Source: Ferroplasma sp037442045
Lineage (GTDB): Archaea; Thermoplasmatota; Thermoplasmata; Thermoplasmatales; Thermoplasmataceae
NCBI RefSeq assembly: GCF_037442045.1
Contig: NZ_JBBIRC010000021.1
Coordinates: 1-25,834, forward strand
DNA: 25,834 nt
Direction of reading: 5' to 3'
Of this stretch, positions 1-7,506 are shown piece after piece. The stretch's first letter is position 1. Each line of letters begins with the position of its first letter. A model generated the notes under the pieces. That model made no database searches, was not told the origin of the DNA, and saw only the letters and a list, made by a program, of their open reading frames with translations. Both the position numbers and the translations under genes were made by a program.

Positions 1-24
1 ATATTTAATACTATAAATTTATAA

Positions 25-198
25 TCACTATTTGCTAAATTCAAAGGTGACAGTGCGTATAATGGAAATAGTAGATTTTACAGGCCTGAATCATTTAATA
101 TAGAATTAGAAATAAATCTTAGGAAGAATGCAATGCGTGGGAGATTCGGAGAAATGAAAGCAGAATGGGTAAATTATTGCAATTTTTATTATTTATAA
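25..198 (+). pseudogene. possible remnant of a DDE transposase C-terminal part
   Basis: A 57-codon open stretch without a start codon reads with GDSAYNG near its beginning and a LRKNAMRGRFGEMKAEW segment in the middle. This resembles the 'GDxAYD ... RKNA' part of IS4/IS5-type transposases around the second catalytic Asp. It ends early at TAA (196-198), before the Glu-containing helix expected in such enzymes, and is closed upstream by a stop at 22-24. I read it as a decayed fragment. The family call is from memory of motif shapes only, so it could be a chance ORF. Confidence 0.35.
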
Positions 199-497
199 CC
201 TATTTGTAAGGTTCAAGATTATGGAAAGAGGTGAACCGGCATAGGAAGGATTAATTCACATAGAAAAGGGAATTATGGAGAAACAGAAAATGCTAAAAAC
301 CTATAATATGAAGATATGAAAAATATCAGATATTTTAGTTATATTATGTAATAAGGAATGGTAGTGAAATAAATATACAAAGTGTTATAAAAATGGTATA
401 AATAATAAAATTCAATGGTAAATAGAAATATATAATGTTATAATAATATAATGCGTGTGATAATAGCTGTGGATTAAAGTGTGTAACTGGAATACTA
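199..497. other. gene-free AT-rich stretch
   Basis: No open frame with archaeal protein character was found on either strand. A 6-bp inverted repeat (GGTTCA at 210-215, TGAACC at 232-237) is the only small structure noticed. The stretch may be decayed insertion-sequence DNA continuing from the transposase-like fragment. Confidence 0.4.
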
Positions 498-505
498 TTT
501 TATAG
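497..505 (+). promoter_or_regulatory. TATA box of glutamate decarboxylase gene
   Basis: The TATA-like sequence TTTTATAG is centred about 24 bases before the ATG at 525. This places the expected transcription start at or next to the start codon, so the mRNA is probably leaderless. No Shine-Dalgarno sequence precedes the ATG. Confidence 0.55.
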
Positions 506-524
506 TATACTCTTATTTCATATT

Positions 525-1904
525 ATGGTAGCAAAAAAAATGGATGCAAGTAAAAAGGTATATGGAACATACAGCAACAGGGATTTTAATAAGCCAATAG
601 CGGAATTTCAATTTCCCGAAAATGGAATGGATTCCAGAGCTGCCTATGAGATGATCCACGAAGAATTAAATTTAGATGGCATACCGGAATTAAATCTTGC
701 AACTTTTGTTACAACATATATGGAACCTGAAGCAAAACAGCTTTACATGGAAAATGTACATAAAAATTTCATAGATAGTTTTGAGTATCCTCAGATTAAA
801 AAGGAAGAAACAAGAATTGTAAATATACTTTCAAGGCTTTATAATGCACCTGAGAGCAATAATTTTACGGGAACCTCGACAATAGGTTCTTCAGAAGCTA
901 TTATGCTTGCACTGCTGGCACACAAATGGAACTGGAAGGCAAAAATGCAGGCATTGAATAAAAGTATTTCAAAACCAAATATAGTATTTGGTGCAGATAC
1001 GCATGTTGTTTGGGACAAATTTGCAAAATATTTTGATGTAGAACCTAGGGTTATACCTCTTGATTCAAAAACAATGGTGGCTGATCCAGAAAAACTTGTG
1101 GAAAGCGTGGATGAAAATACCATTGCAGTTGGTGCCGTTCTTGGCACAACATTTACAGGAGCATTCGACGATGTTAAGAAAATCAATGCACTTCTTGAAG
1201 AATTGAAAGCAACAAAGGGTTTAGATATTCCTATACATGTTGATGCGGCAAGTGCCGGTTTTATCACTCCTTTCATAGAGCCAGATTTTGTGTGGGACTT
1301 CAGGTTAAGCCATGTTAAATCAATAAATGTTTCAGGCCATAAATTCGGGCTTGTATATCCAGGCATAGGCTGGCTTCTCTTCAAGGATAGTACTGATCTT
1401 CCAGATGATCTTATCTTCTATGTCAATTACCTTGGAAATGATATGCCAACATATACACTTAATTTTTCAAAAAGCGCAGCAAATATAGCACCACAGTATT
1501 ATAATATAATCAGGCTTGGCAAATCAGGATACCGAAACATTGCCGACAATATGATGTCAAATGCCAGGTATCTTGCAGATGAAATAAAGAAAATACCGAA
1601 TATGGAAGTTGTGAGCAGTGCTGAACACATACCGGTTGTAACATTCAAGCAAAAAAAAGAATCGGCTTTTACACTCTTTGACCTTTCTGCGGCAATTAGA
1701 AGTTTTGGATGGATTGTGCCAGCATATTCACTGCCAGATAATGCCCAGAACACAGTGCTGATGAGGGTTGTTGTACGGGAAAGCTTCAGCCGCGATCTTG
1801 CTGAGCTTTTCCTTGAAAACCTGAAACAGGCAATTGACAGTTTAACAGGCAAAAAAATTAAAGGTTCAGATCTATCAAGCAGGAAAGGGCATGCTGTTTC
1901 TTGA
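525..1904 (+). CDS. gadB: glutamate decarboxylase, GadB-type (PLP-dependent, group II)
   Basis: Converts L-glutamate to 4-aminobutyrate plus CO2, consuming a cytoplasmic proton. The 459 residues match the bacterial GadB length (466 in E. coli) and align from end to end by eye: NLATFV near residue 65, GSSEA of the PLP pocket, HVDAASAGF, and the PLP lysine in SGHKFG (K273). The long N-terminal arm and the segment VNYLGNDMPTYTLNF are GadB features. They separate it from the shorter archaeal MfnA tyrosine/aspartate decarboxylases. A His lies near the C terminus (H456 of 459), as in E. coli GadB where H465 helps inactivate the enzyme at neutral pH; whether it has that role here is unknown. No GadC-type antiporter gene is in the window. 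Its stop codon lies one base from the convergent hisIE stop. A bacterial origin by transfer is plausible but unproven. Confidence 0.93.
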   Translation: MVAKKMDASKKVYGTYSNRDFNKPIAEFQFPENGMDSRAAYEMIHEELNLDGIPELNLATFVTTYMEPEAKQLYMENVHKNFIDSFEYPQIKKEETRIVNILSRLYNAPESNNFTGTSTIGSSEAIMLALLAHKWNWKAKMQALNKSISKPNIVFGADTHVVWDKFAKYFDVEPRVIPLDSKTMVADPEKLVESVDENTIAVGAVLGTTFTGAFDDVKKINALLEELKATKGLDIPIHVDAASAGFITPFIEPDFVWDFRLSHVKSINVSGHKFGLVYPGIGWLLFKDSTDLPDDLIFYVNYLGNDMPTYTLNFSKSAANIAPQYYNIIRLGKSGYRNIADNMMSNARYLADEIKKIPNMEVVSSAEHIPVVTFKQKKESAFTLFDLSAAIRSFGWIVPAYSLPDNAQNTVLMRVVVRESFSRDLAELFLENLKQAIDSLTGKKIKGSDLSSRKGHAVS

Positions 1905-1905
1905 C

Positions 1906-2517
1906 CTAATTTTTTCTCCTTTTTGATAGTTCATTCATTATATCTGAAAGCTTTATCCCTTCAAATGATAGATATACGAGCAGGTGATAAAATAGATCTG
2001 CAGTTTCATAAATGATTCGGTCTTTGCCATGAGCCAGTATTGTTTCCACAGCTTCTTCCCCAACTTTTTTCTTTATATTTTCTTCACCTGACTGGAATAG
2101 TTCCGTTGTGTACGAATTTGTTTTGGGTTCTTCTTTTCTTTTGTTAATTAATGATTCTAGTTCAATAATGACTTCCATAGAATAGTCAATGTCACCTTTT
2201 TTAACAGCAGTTCCTAATTCCCTGAAACAGCTTTTGGTTCCTAAATGGCATGCACTGCCTTTCTGTTTTACAAGAAATAATAGTGAATCATTATCACAGT
2301 CTACCATTACGTCTTTTATTTCCTGTATATTTCCGCTGGCTTCACCTTTCATCCTTATCCGAGCTTTGCTTCTTGAATAGTAGTGCATTAACCCCGTCTC
2401 AATGCTTTTATTATATGCCTCCTGATTCATATATCCAAGAGTTAAAACCTCTTTTGTTTCAAATTCCTGTACCACTACCGGAATAATACCGTTAAATTTA
2501 AAATTATAATCTGACAT
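1906..2517 (-). CDS. hisIE: bifunctional phosphoribosyl-AMP cyclohydrolase / phosphoribosyl-ATP pyrophosphatase
   Basis: Carries out steps 2 and 3 of histidine synthesis: removal of pyrophosphate from PR-ATP, then opening of the adenine ring of PR-AMP. The N-terminal HisI domain (about 1-105) shows MKGEASGNIQ (56-65), the metal-binding DCDND (73-77) and cysteines C74, C90 and C97 expected to bind zinc. The C-terminal HisE domain (about 113-203) shows KKVGEEAVE (150-158) and ETADLFYHLL (171-180). The 203-residue length is normal for a HisIE fusion. It is the last gene of the operon and overlaps hisF by 14 bases, which suggests translational coupling. A GGAG sequence inside the hisF 3' end can serve as ribosome binding site. 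Confidence 0.96.
   Translation of the reverse strand: MSDYNFKFNGIIPVVVQEFETKEVLTLGYMNQEAYNKSIETGLMHYYSRSKARIRMKGEASGNIQEIKDVMVDCDNDSLLFLVKQKGSACHLGTKSCFRELGTAVKKGDIDYSMEVIIELESLINKRKEEPKTNSYTTELFQSGEENIKKKVGEEAVETILAHGKDRIIYETADLFYHLLVYLSFEGIKLSDIMNELSKRRKN
1910..1924 (+). terminator. U-tract terminator after gadB
   Basis: Six T (1910-1915) and five T (1920-1924) follow the gadB stop within 20 bases. Archaeal intrinsic termination relies on U-tracts without a required hairpin. The tract lies inside the 3' end of the convergent hisIE gene, where it encodes the basic C-terminal tail KRRKN on the other strand. Confidence 0.5.
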
Positions 2518-3256
2518 TTATACCGTTCTCCTTTAAATACTCCTTTACTTCATTTGGTGTATATTTCCCTTCATGAAATATTGATGCTGCAAGTGCACCG
2601 TCTGCACCTGCATTGAACGCATCCAGAAAATCATGTGGAGATCCTGCTCCGCCGGATGCGATCACCGATATATTTACATTATTGGCAATTCTGCTTATAA
2701 GTTCTGTATCAAAGCCTTTCTTTGTTCCATCTTTGTTAATGGATGTAATTAACAGTTCCCCAGCGCCAAGGGATTCTGCTTTCTTAGCCCATGACACAGT
2801 ATCCATTGTTTTTTTCACTGTGCCGCCATTAGTATATACATAATAATTTCCATTACTGTAACCAGAATCTATTGCAATTACGGTATTTGCTGTTCCAATC
2901 CTGTCTGAGATTTCTTCTATTATGCCAGGATTCTCCACTGCATATGTATTGATAAAAACCTTATCAGCACCATTTCTAATAATTTTTATCATATCGCCAA
3001 TATTTTTTAGGCCACCGCCTACTGTAAAGGGTATGTATATTTCCGATGCGACTTTTTCGGCCAGTTCGTATAGAATATTCCTATTTTCATTTGTTGCCCT
3101 TATATCCAGAAATACAAGTTCGTCTATGCCTTCCAATTCATAACGCTTTGCAAGATCCACAGGGTCTCCTGAATCGCGCATATTCTCGAAATTTACACCC
3201 TTTACAACTCTCCCATTGGCAATATCCAGTGCCCCTATTATTCTTTTTGCAAGCAT
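2504..3256 (-). CDS. hisF: imidazole glycerol phosphate synthase, cyclase subunit
   Basis: A TIM-barrel subunit that uses ammonia from HisH to convert PRFAR into imidazole glycerol phosphate and AICAR. The 250 residues are normal length. The two catalytic aspartates are at D11 (in GALDIANG) and D130 (in IAIDSG), exactly the classical positions. Phosphate-binding loops GGGLKN (80-85) and the C-terminal SGGAGSP are present. The usual start PCLDV reads GALDI here, a mild variation. It overlaps hisA by 19 bases and hisIE by 14. A GGTGA ribosome binding site lies 6 bases before the ATG. Confidence 0.97.
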   Translation of the reverse strand: MLAKRIIGALDIANGRVVKGVNFENMRDSGDPVDLAKRYELEGIDELVFLDIRATNENRNILYELAEKVASEIYIPFTVGGGLKNIGDMIKIIRNGADKVFINTYAVENPGIIEEISDRIGTANTVIAIDSGYSNGNYYVYTNGGTVKKTMDTVSWAKKAESLGAGELLITSINKDGTKKGFDTELISRIANNVNISVIASGGAGSPHDFLDAFNAGADGALAASIFHEGKYTPNEVKEYLKENGINVRL

Positions 3257-3927
3257 TTTAATTCACCTTTATTTATATTTCCTGTATACAGAGCCTTTCC
3301 AATTATAACGCCATCAAAGCCCAGGCTTTCAACTCTTTTTACATCATCAATAGAATTTACGCCACCGGCATAAATAAAATACCCATCATCCCAGAATTTT
3401 TCTATATCACTTATTTTTCCTGTTCCATCGTTATTTATTGAAGTAAATATAAAACGATTTGCAAGGCCCTTAATTTCATTATAAAAATCTTTGTAATTTA
3501 TTTTTGTTCCACTGTTCCATCCATTGTATTTTATAAATCCATTGTAAGCATCTATGCTTATTGTTATATTTTTATATTTTTCTGATACAGTTTCAAGAAT
3601 TTTTCTGTCCAGTGATGCAGTGCCAATAATTATGCTGTCTATGCCTGCATTATAGGCTTCCTGAATTGCTTCTGGAGTCCTGAAGCCGCCACCAAGCTGC
3701 ATAAATGATTTTGCTTTATTTCTTATATTTTTAACAATATCCATATTTGTTGCATTTCCTGTAAAAGCACCGTTTAAATCAACTATATGGAGCTTATTAA
3801 ATATTTTTGAAAAATTCATTGCATGCTCCAATGGATCGCCATAAACTGTTTTTTTATCAATATTGCCTCTCTCAAGTGAGACGGCCTCTCCGTTGTAAAT
3901 ATCTATAGCAGGATATATATCTATCAT
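3238..3927 (-). CDS. hisA: ProFAR isomerase (phosphoribosylformimino-AICAR-P isomerase)
   Basis: Isomerises ProFAR to PRFAR by an Amadori rearrangement; a TIM barrel related to HisF. Catalytic aspartates are D9 (YPAIDIYNG) and D126 (ISIDAYNG). The segment GNIDKKTVYGDP (21-32) and the phosphate loop LGGGFRT are typical. At 229 residues it is slightly shorter than the usual 240. Its ATG overlaps the hisH stop in an ATGA arrangement (4 bases), so it is probably translated by coupling. There is nothing to suggest the dual HisA/TrpF (PriA) form, but no TrpF is in the window either. Confidence 0.95.
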   Translation of the reverse strand: MIDIYPAIDIYNGEAVSLERGNIDKKTVYGDPLEHAMNFSKIFNKLHIVDLNGAFTGNATNMDIVKNIRNKAKSFMQLGGGFRTPEAIQEAYNAGIDSIIIGTASLDRKILETVSEKYKNITISIDAYNGFIKYNGWNSGTKINYKDFYNEIKGLANRFIFTSINNDGTGKISDIEKFWDDGYFIYAGGVNSIDDVKRVESLGFDGVIIGKALYTGNINKGELKCLQKE

Positions 3928-4493
3928 TTTAATCCCTTGAAATTTTTTAAAACTTTAATGCCAGCTTCTCCGGATTTTTCAGGGTGAAACTGCACGCCAT
4001 AAATATTTTCTTTTCGGATTCCAGAGCTAAATATATCTCCATAATCTGATTCCATAACAGTATACTCATTTACAGGAAGATAATACGAATGCATAAAATA
4101 AAAGAAGGAATTGTTTGCAATGCCTTTCATAATTTCAGTTTCTTTCTTTATAGATACATTATCCCAGCCCATGTGTGGAGTTTTTACCCCTTTAAATTTT
4201 TTAACCGTTCCTTTAAATATTGAAAGGCCTGTACCAATTCCCTCCTCACTGTCTTCATAAAGCATTTCAAGGCCAAGGCAGATTCCCATGTATGGAACTC
4301 CGGCTCTGATTCTCTCAATTAATAGTTCTTTAATGGGATCTATTGCCTTTGAAACGTACTGGAAAGATCCAACCCCTGGAAAGATTATTTTGTCCGATCT
4401 TTCAAGGACATATGGATCACTGGTAATTATGCCATCCGTAACTTTTTTGATATTTGAAAGGTTTCCTGTATTTATGTCAACAATGGCTATCAT
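3924..4493 (-). CDS. hisH: imidazole glycerol phosphate synthase, glutaminase subunit
   Basis: Class I glutamine amidotransferase that hydrolyses glutamine and channels ammonia to HisF. The catalytic triad is visible: C72 in GICLGLE, then H170 and E172 in VQFHPEKSG. The N terminus MIAIVDINTGNLSNI and the oxyanion strand PGVGSF (39-44) are standard for HisH. The 189 residues are close to the usual 195-205. It overlaps hisB by 4 bases and hisA by 4 bases. A GGGAG sequence inside the hisB 3' end precedes the ATG. Confidence 0.96.
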   Translation of the reverse strand: MIAIVDINTGNLSNIKKVTDGIITSDPYVLERSDKIIFPGVGSFQYVSKAIDPIKELLIERIRAGVPYMGICLGLEMLYEDSEEGIGTGLSIFKGTVKKFKGVKTPHMGWDNVSIKKETEIMKGIANNSFFYFMHSYYLPVNEYTVMESDYGDIFSSGIRKENIYGVQFHPEKSGEAGIKVLKNFKGLK

Positions 4494-5020
4494 AGGGCTC
4501 CCTTTGTGCTTCGTGTATATTCAATTTCTTCCAGTGCAATGCCAAAAGATACGCCAAGCGCCTTGAATATGTTTTCTGTTATGTGGTGTGAATTGATCCC
4601 ACTAAATTTTATTACATGCAGCGTAACTGGCAATGTTCTTGCAAGGGCCCAGAGGAATTCGTATAAAAGGTTTAATTCAAATCCTTCAGCATCCCTAAAT
4701 TCTACATTGAAATTTATGTATGCCCTTGAAATATCCAGTGAAACCATTATCAATGATTCGTCCATGGGCATTGTTGCACTTCCAAATCTCTTGATGGATT
4801 TTCCATTAATTGAAGATGAAATTTCCTGTGCAATGGTAATTCCCAGATCTTCCCAGAGGTGATGCCTTAAATCGTATGAACATTTTATTGTTACATTCCT
4901 GCCCATATAGAAAAACAGGGTTTTCATCATATGATCGAGAATCTTTTCACCTGTATCTATAACTGTATTTTTTGTGTCCAGCGTAACCTCTATTTCAGTT
5001 TCCTTTGTTTTTCTTATCAT
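4490..5020 (-). CDS. hisB: imidazoleglycerol-phosphate dehydratase
   Basis: Dehydrates imidazole glycerol phosphate to imidazole acetol phosphate using two manganese ions. The metal-binding motifs are clear: LDHMM (H30), HHLWED (53-58, family form HHxxED), MDESL (86-90) and the second NSHHITEN motif (H145, H146, E149). At 176 residues it is a little shorter than the usual 190-200 and contains only the dehydratase domain, not the histidinol-phosphatase domain of the enterobacterial HisB. A strong GGAGGT site lies 6 bases before the ATG. It overlaps hisD and hisH by 4 bases each. Confidence 0.96.
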   Translation of the reverse strand: MIRKTKETEIEVTLDTKNTVIDTGEKILDHMMKTLFFYMGRNVTIKCSYDLRHHLWEDLGITIAQEISSSINGKSIKRFGSATMPMDESLIMVSLDISRAYINFNVEFRDAEGFELNLLYEFLWALARTLPVTLHVIKFSGINSHHITENIFKALGVSFGIALEEIEYTRSTKGAL

Positions 5021-6141
5021 GACCTTACCTCCATTGACCTGTAGTGAAGCGGCATTCCTTCGATTCTTGCCAGTTCCATTCCCAGTTCACGATTTCCCAT
5101 AAAATCTGATTTTGAAACATTTGCAAATGATGTTTTTTTCATAAAATCGTCAACTGTCAGTGCCGATGAGAATCTGGAAGTACCACCTGTTGGCAATAAA
5201 TGGTTTACACCAAGAAAATAATCGCCTGCAGGAACCGGCGCATAATCTCCCATATATATTGCACCTGCATTTTTTATTTTATTAAATATCTCCATTGGTT
5301 CCATTGCCTGTATTTCCATGTGCTCCGGTGCAATTTCATTTGCAGCCGAAATGAGTTCGTTCATATTACTGAAAACCATTATTTTGATTCTGCAGTTGCC
5401 TGGAACAGGTGCTTTTCCAGTGGTAAGCAGCCATGCCTTCGATGTTTCGCCGTGCTCCAGCTGTGAATTTAAATCTGCTATTATATATTCATTATTGCAG
5501 GTTCCATCTGTTATTACCATTACTTCTGATGGGCCATACAATCCGTCGATTCCAGTAAGGCCATAAACCTGCCTCTTTGCCTCATTGACATATGAATTTC
5601 CTGGGCCGAATATTTTATCTACCTTTTTCATCCCAATGCCGTAGGCCATGGAACCGATAGCCTGAACTCCGCCAATTTTATAGACCTCATTAATTCCAAG
5701 AAGGTTTGCAATGTAAAGTGTGTATGGATTAATTTTCCCATTGCTTTCCGGTGCAGATGCTATTACAATATCCTTTACTCCTGCTATTTTTGCCGGAGCT
5801 CCAATCATCATTACTGTGGAGGGCAAAGGCCTTTTGCCGGGTATGTACATGCCTATCCTTTCTATTGGAGTATATCTTATTCCATATAAAGATCCGTTGA
5901 AAAAGCGCATTTTATCGTTATTGTACTGTATAATATGATTTTCGTATATTCGTTTGTAAGTTCTTTCTATTATATTTTTATCGTAATCAGGTATCGAATC
6001 CATTGCTTCTTTAAATTCACCTTCTGATACCATGAAAGGTTCTCCAGAGCCGTCGAATTTTTTTGAATATTCTATTACTGCCTCTATTCCACGCAATTTA
6101 ATATCATTCAATATATTTTTTACATATTCTTCCATTTCCAT
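5017..6141 (-). CDS. hisD: histidinol dehydrogenase
   Basis: Oxidises histidinol to histidine in two NAD-dependent steps, the last reaction of the pathway. Visible catalytic and zinc residues: Q227 and H230 (SQLEHG), the general acid-base pair E273-H274 (APEHME), D307 (AGDYF) and H366 (PLHYRS). The NAD-binding region FGPGNSYVNEAKR is intact. The protein has 374 residues against about 420-430 for the family. The shortfall is at the N terminus, which begins directly at the helix before 'EYSKKFDG'. The start overlaps hisG by 38 bases but has a GGTGA site about 6 bases upstream, so the short form appears real. An alternative ATG lies two codons downstream. Confidence 0.95.
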   Translation of the reverse strand: MEMEEYVKNILNDIKLRGIEAVIEYSKKFDGSGEPFMVSEGEFKEAMDSIPDYDKNIIERTYKRIYENHIIQYNNDKMRFFNGSLYGIRYTPIERIGMYIPGKRPLPSTVMMIGAPAKIAGVKDIVIASAPESNGKINPYTLYIANLLGINEVYKIGGVQAIGSMAYGIGMKKVDKIFGPGNSYVNEAKRQVYGLTGIDGLYGPSEVMVITDGTCNNEYIIADLNSQLEHGETSKAWLLTTGKAPVPGNCRIKIMVFSNMNELISAANEIAPEHMEIQAMEPMEIFNKIKNAGAIYMGDYAPVPAGDYFLGVNHLLPTGGTSRFSSALTVDDFMKKTSFANVSKSDFMGNRELGMELARIEGMPLHYRSMEVRS

Positions 6142-6736
6142 TCAATTCACCTGCCTTTTCAATAAAATTGTTAATTTCATCGTATTTAATCTTCTGTGAT
6201 ACTCTGTTTATAACCATTATTGCAGAAATATCCATTATTTTCTTAACTTCTATAAGATTATTTTTCCTCATAGTTTCACCAGTCTGCACTATATCCACTA
6301 TTGCATCTGCAATTCCCGTTTCAGGCGCAAGCTCCAGTGATCCATTTAGTGTTATAATATCGGGATCCATGCCAAGAGTCCAGAAATATTTCCGCGTTAT
6401 ATTTGGGTGCTTTGTTGCTATTCTCAGATCAGCAAAATCGCTGATGCTGTATCTCTTTGGTGCAATCAGGCTAAGCCTGCATTTCCCAAAATTTAACGAT
6501 AATGGCGTAAATAGTGCAATCTGGCTTTCAGCAAAGGTATCTGAACCACATATTCCAATATCTCCTGCATATTCTGTATATACAGGTACATCTCTTGCCC
6601 GTGGCAGTATAATCTCATTATTCCCTTCCCTGAATATTAGCTTTCTGCTGTCATCAATTACTATGCCTATTCCTGCCCTTTTCAAAAACTGAATTGACTC
6701 ATCCATCAGCCTTCCCTTTGGTATTACAAATTTCAT
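6104..6736 (-). CDS. hisG: ATP phosphoribosyltransferase, short-form catalytic subunit
   Basis: Joins ATP and PRPP to form phosphoribosyl-ATP, the committed step of histidine synthesis. The start MKFVIPKGRL and the PRPP-binding block at 132-157 (GSLELAPETG followed by ADAIVDIVQTGETMR) are diagnostic. At 210 residues it is the short HisG form, lacking the C-terminal regulatory domain of the 290-300 residue form. Short HisG is known to need the HisZ partner, and a hisZ gene lies directly upstream with a 4-base overlap. A GGGTGA site precedes the ATG. Confidence 0.96.
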   Translation of the reverse strand: MKFVIPKGRLMDESIQFLKRAGIGIVIDDSRKLIFREGNNEIILPRARDVPVYTEYAGDIGICGSDTFAESQIALFTPLSLNFGKCRLSLIAPKRYSISDFADLRIATKHPNITRKYFWTLGMDPDIITLNGSLELAPETGIADAIVDIVQTGETMRKNNLIEVKKIMDISAIMVINRVSQKIKYDEINNFIEKAGELNGNGRICKKYIE

Positions 6737-7506
6737 TTTTTCACCCTTTTATAAATATTTTGATCCAGTTTTGATAATGCCCTCAAATCAAGTGAAAAAC
6801 CACAGCCATTCATATTACCGGTTTTATAGTTGCCTCCTCCACCTAAAAATCCCTGATTGCTATAAATCTCGAATATAAGGCCGTCATAATATTCTGGCTG
6901 GCGGACTGTTCCCAGATCAATTATAACTCTAGGATCATTTATTCTCTCAATTATATCATCCAGTTTCTTTATTCCGCTCTTTCTTGTTCTGGTTTCCATG
7001 ATTTCCAGCAGTTTTTCCCTGTTTTTTATTTCCATATCCTCTATTTGTTGATAATTCCTGTTTCTCACAGCATTTATAAGTTCTGTATTGCCCTGATCTC
7101 TGTAGGAATTAAAAATTCCTGCAAGGCTTATGTCTATATTATAATCTTTTAGTCCAAGTGCATCCAAAATTTTAATTGCCATTTCTATAATTTCTACATT
7201 TGTTTCATTCTCATCGCCGCCTATTATTTCCAGGCCAGCCTCTATTGATTCATTTAAAAATTCATCAATTTGCTGTGATATGTAATAAATCCTGGCATTT
7301 TCCTTTATTCTGTTTATCAGCCTGGTTGTTATATCCGGCTCAAATACATATACGTTATTCCTGAATATAAATCTGAACCCTTTTACTTTATCAGACTTTA
7401 CATAGGACGGCGGAAATATCTCAATGTATCCAGCATCGCGACTTGATTCCCTTATGCGATAAGCTAGCTCACTTAATTTCCAGTCTACCGCTTTCAAGAT
7501 AACCAC
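6733..7506 (-). CDS. hisZ: ATP phosphoribosyltransferase regulatory subunit (HisRS-like)
   Basis: A catalytically silent relative of histidyl-tRNA synthetase that activates short HisG and confers histidine feedback control. Family marks: AGYIEIFPPSY (25-35), FEPDITTRLIN (55-65, remnant of class II motif 2), GLEIIGGDENETNVE (91-105), EYYDGLIFEIY (205-215) and GGGGNY (222-227) where the family has GGRYD. It has 257 residues, while bacterial HisZ is usually about 320-390; no C-terminal anticodon-binding domain is present. The only plausible start is GTG at 7506 (an in-frame stop lies 21 codons upstream and no ATG is nearby; TTG at codon 4 is a weaker option). No ribosome binding site precedes it. 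The GTG lies in the 3' arm of a 12-bp RNA hairpin and inside an overlapping histidine-rich leader ORF, pointing to translational control. Confidence 0.88.
   Translation of the reverse strand: MVILKAVDWKLSELAYRIRESSRDAGYIEIFPPSYVKSDKVKGFRFIFRNNVYVFEPDITTRLINRIKENARIYYISQQIDEFLNESIEAGLEIIGGDENETNVEIIEMAIKILDALGLKDYNIDISLAGIFNSYRDQGNTELINAVRNRNYQQIEDMEIKNREKLLEIMETRTRKSGIKKLDDIIERINDPRVIIDLGTVRQPEYYDGLIFEIYSNQGFLGGGGNYKTGNMNGCGFSLDLRALSKLDQNIYKRVKK

Noticed and set aside
34..523. tRNA or CRISPR array in the gene-free stretches
   Set aside because: No cloverleaf with a GGTTCRANNC arm and CCA-proximal stem, and no regularly spaced repeats, were found in any gene-free part of the window. The GGTTCAAGAT at 210-219 resembles a T arm, but no matching acceptor, D or anticodon stems surround it.
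839..1384. 181-residue minus-strand frame inside gadB
   Set aside because: Shadow frame: the codon pattern follows gadB on the plus strand and the product is low-complexity Ser-rich.
6168..6692. 174-residue plus-strand frame inside hisG
   Set aside because: Antisense shadow of the clearly conserved hisG gene.
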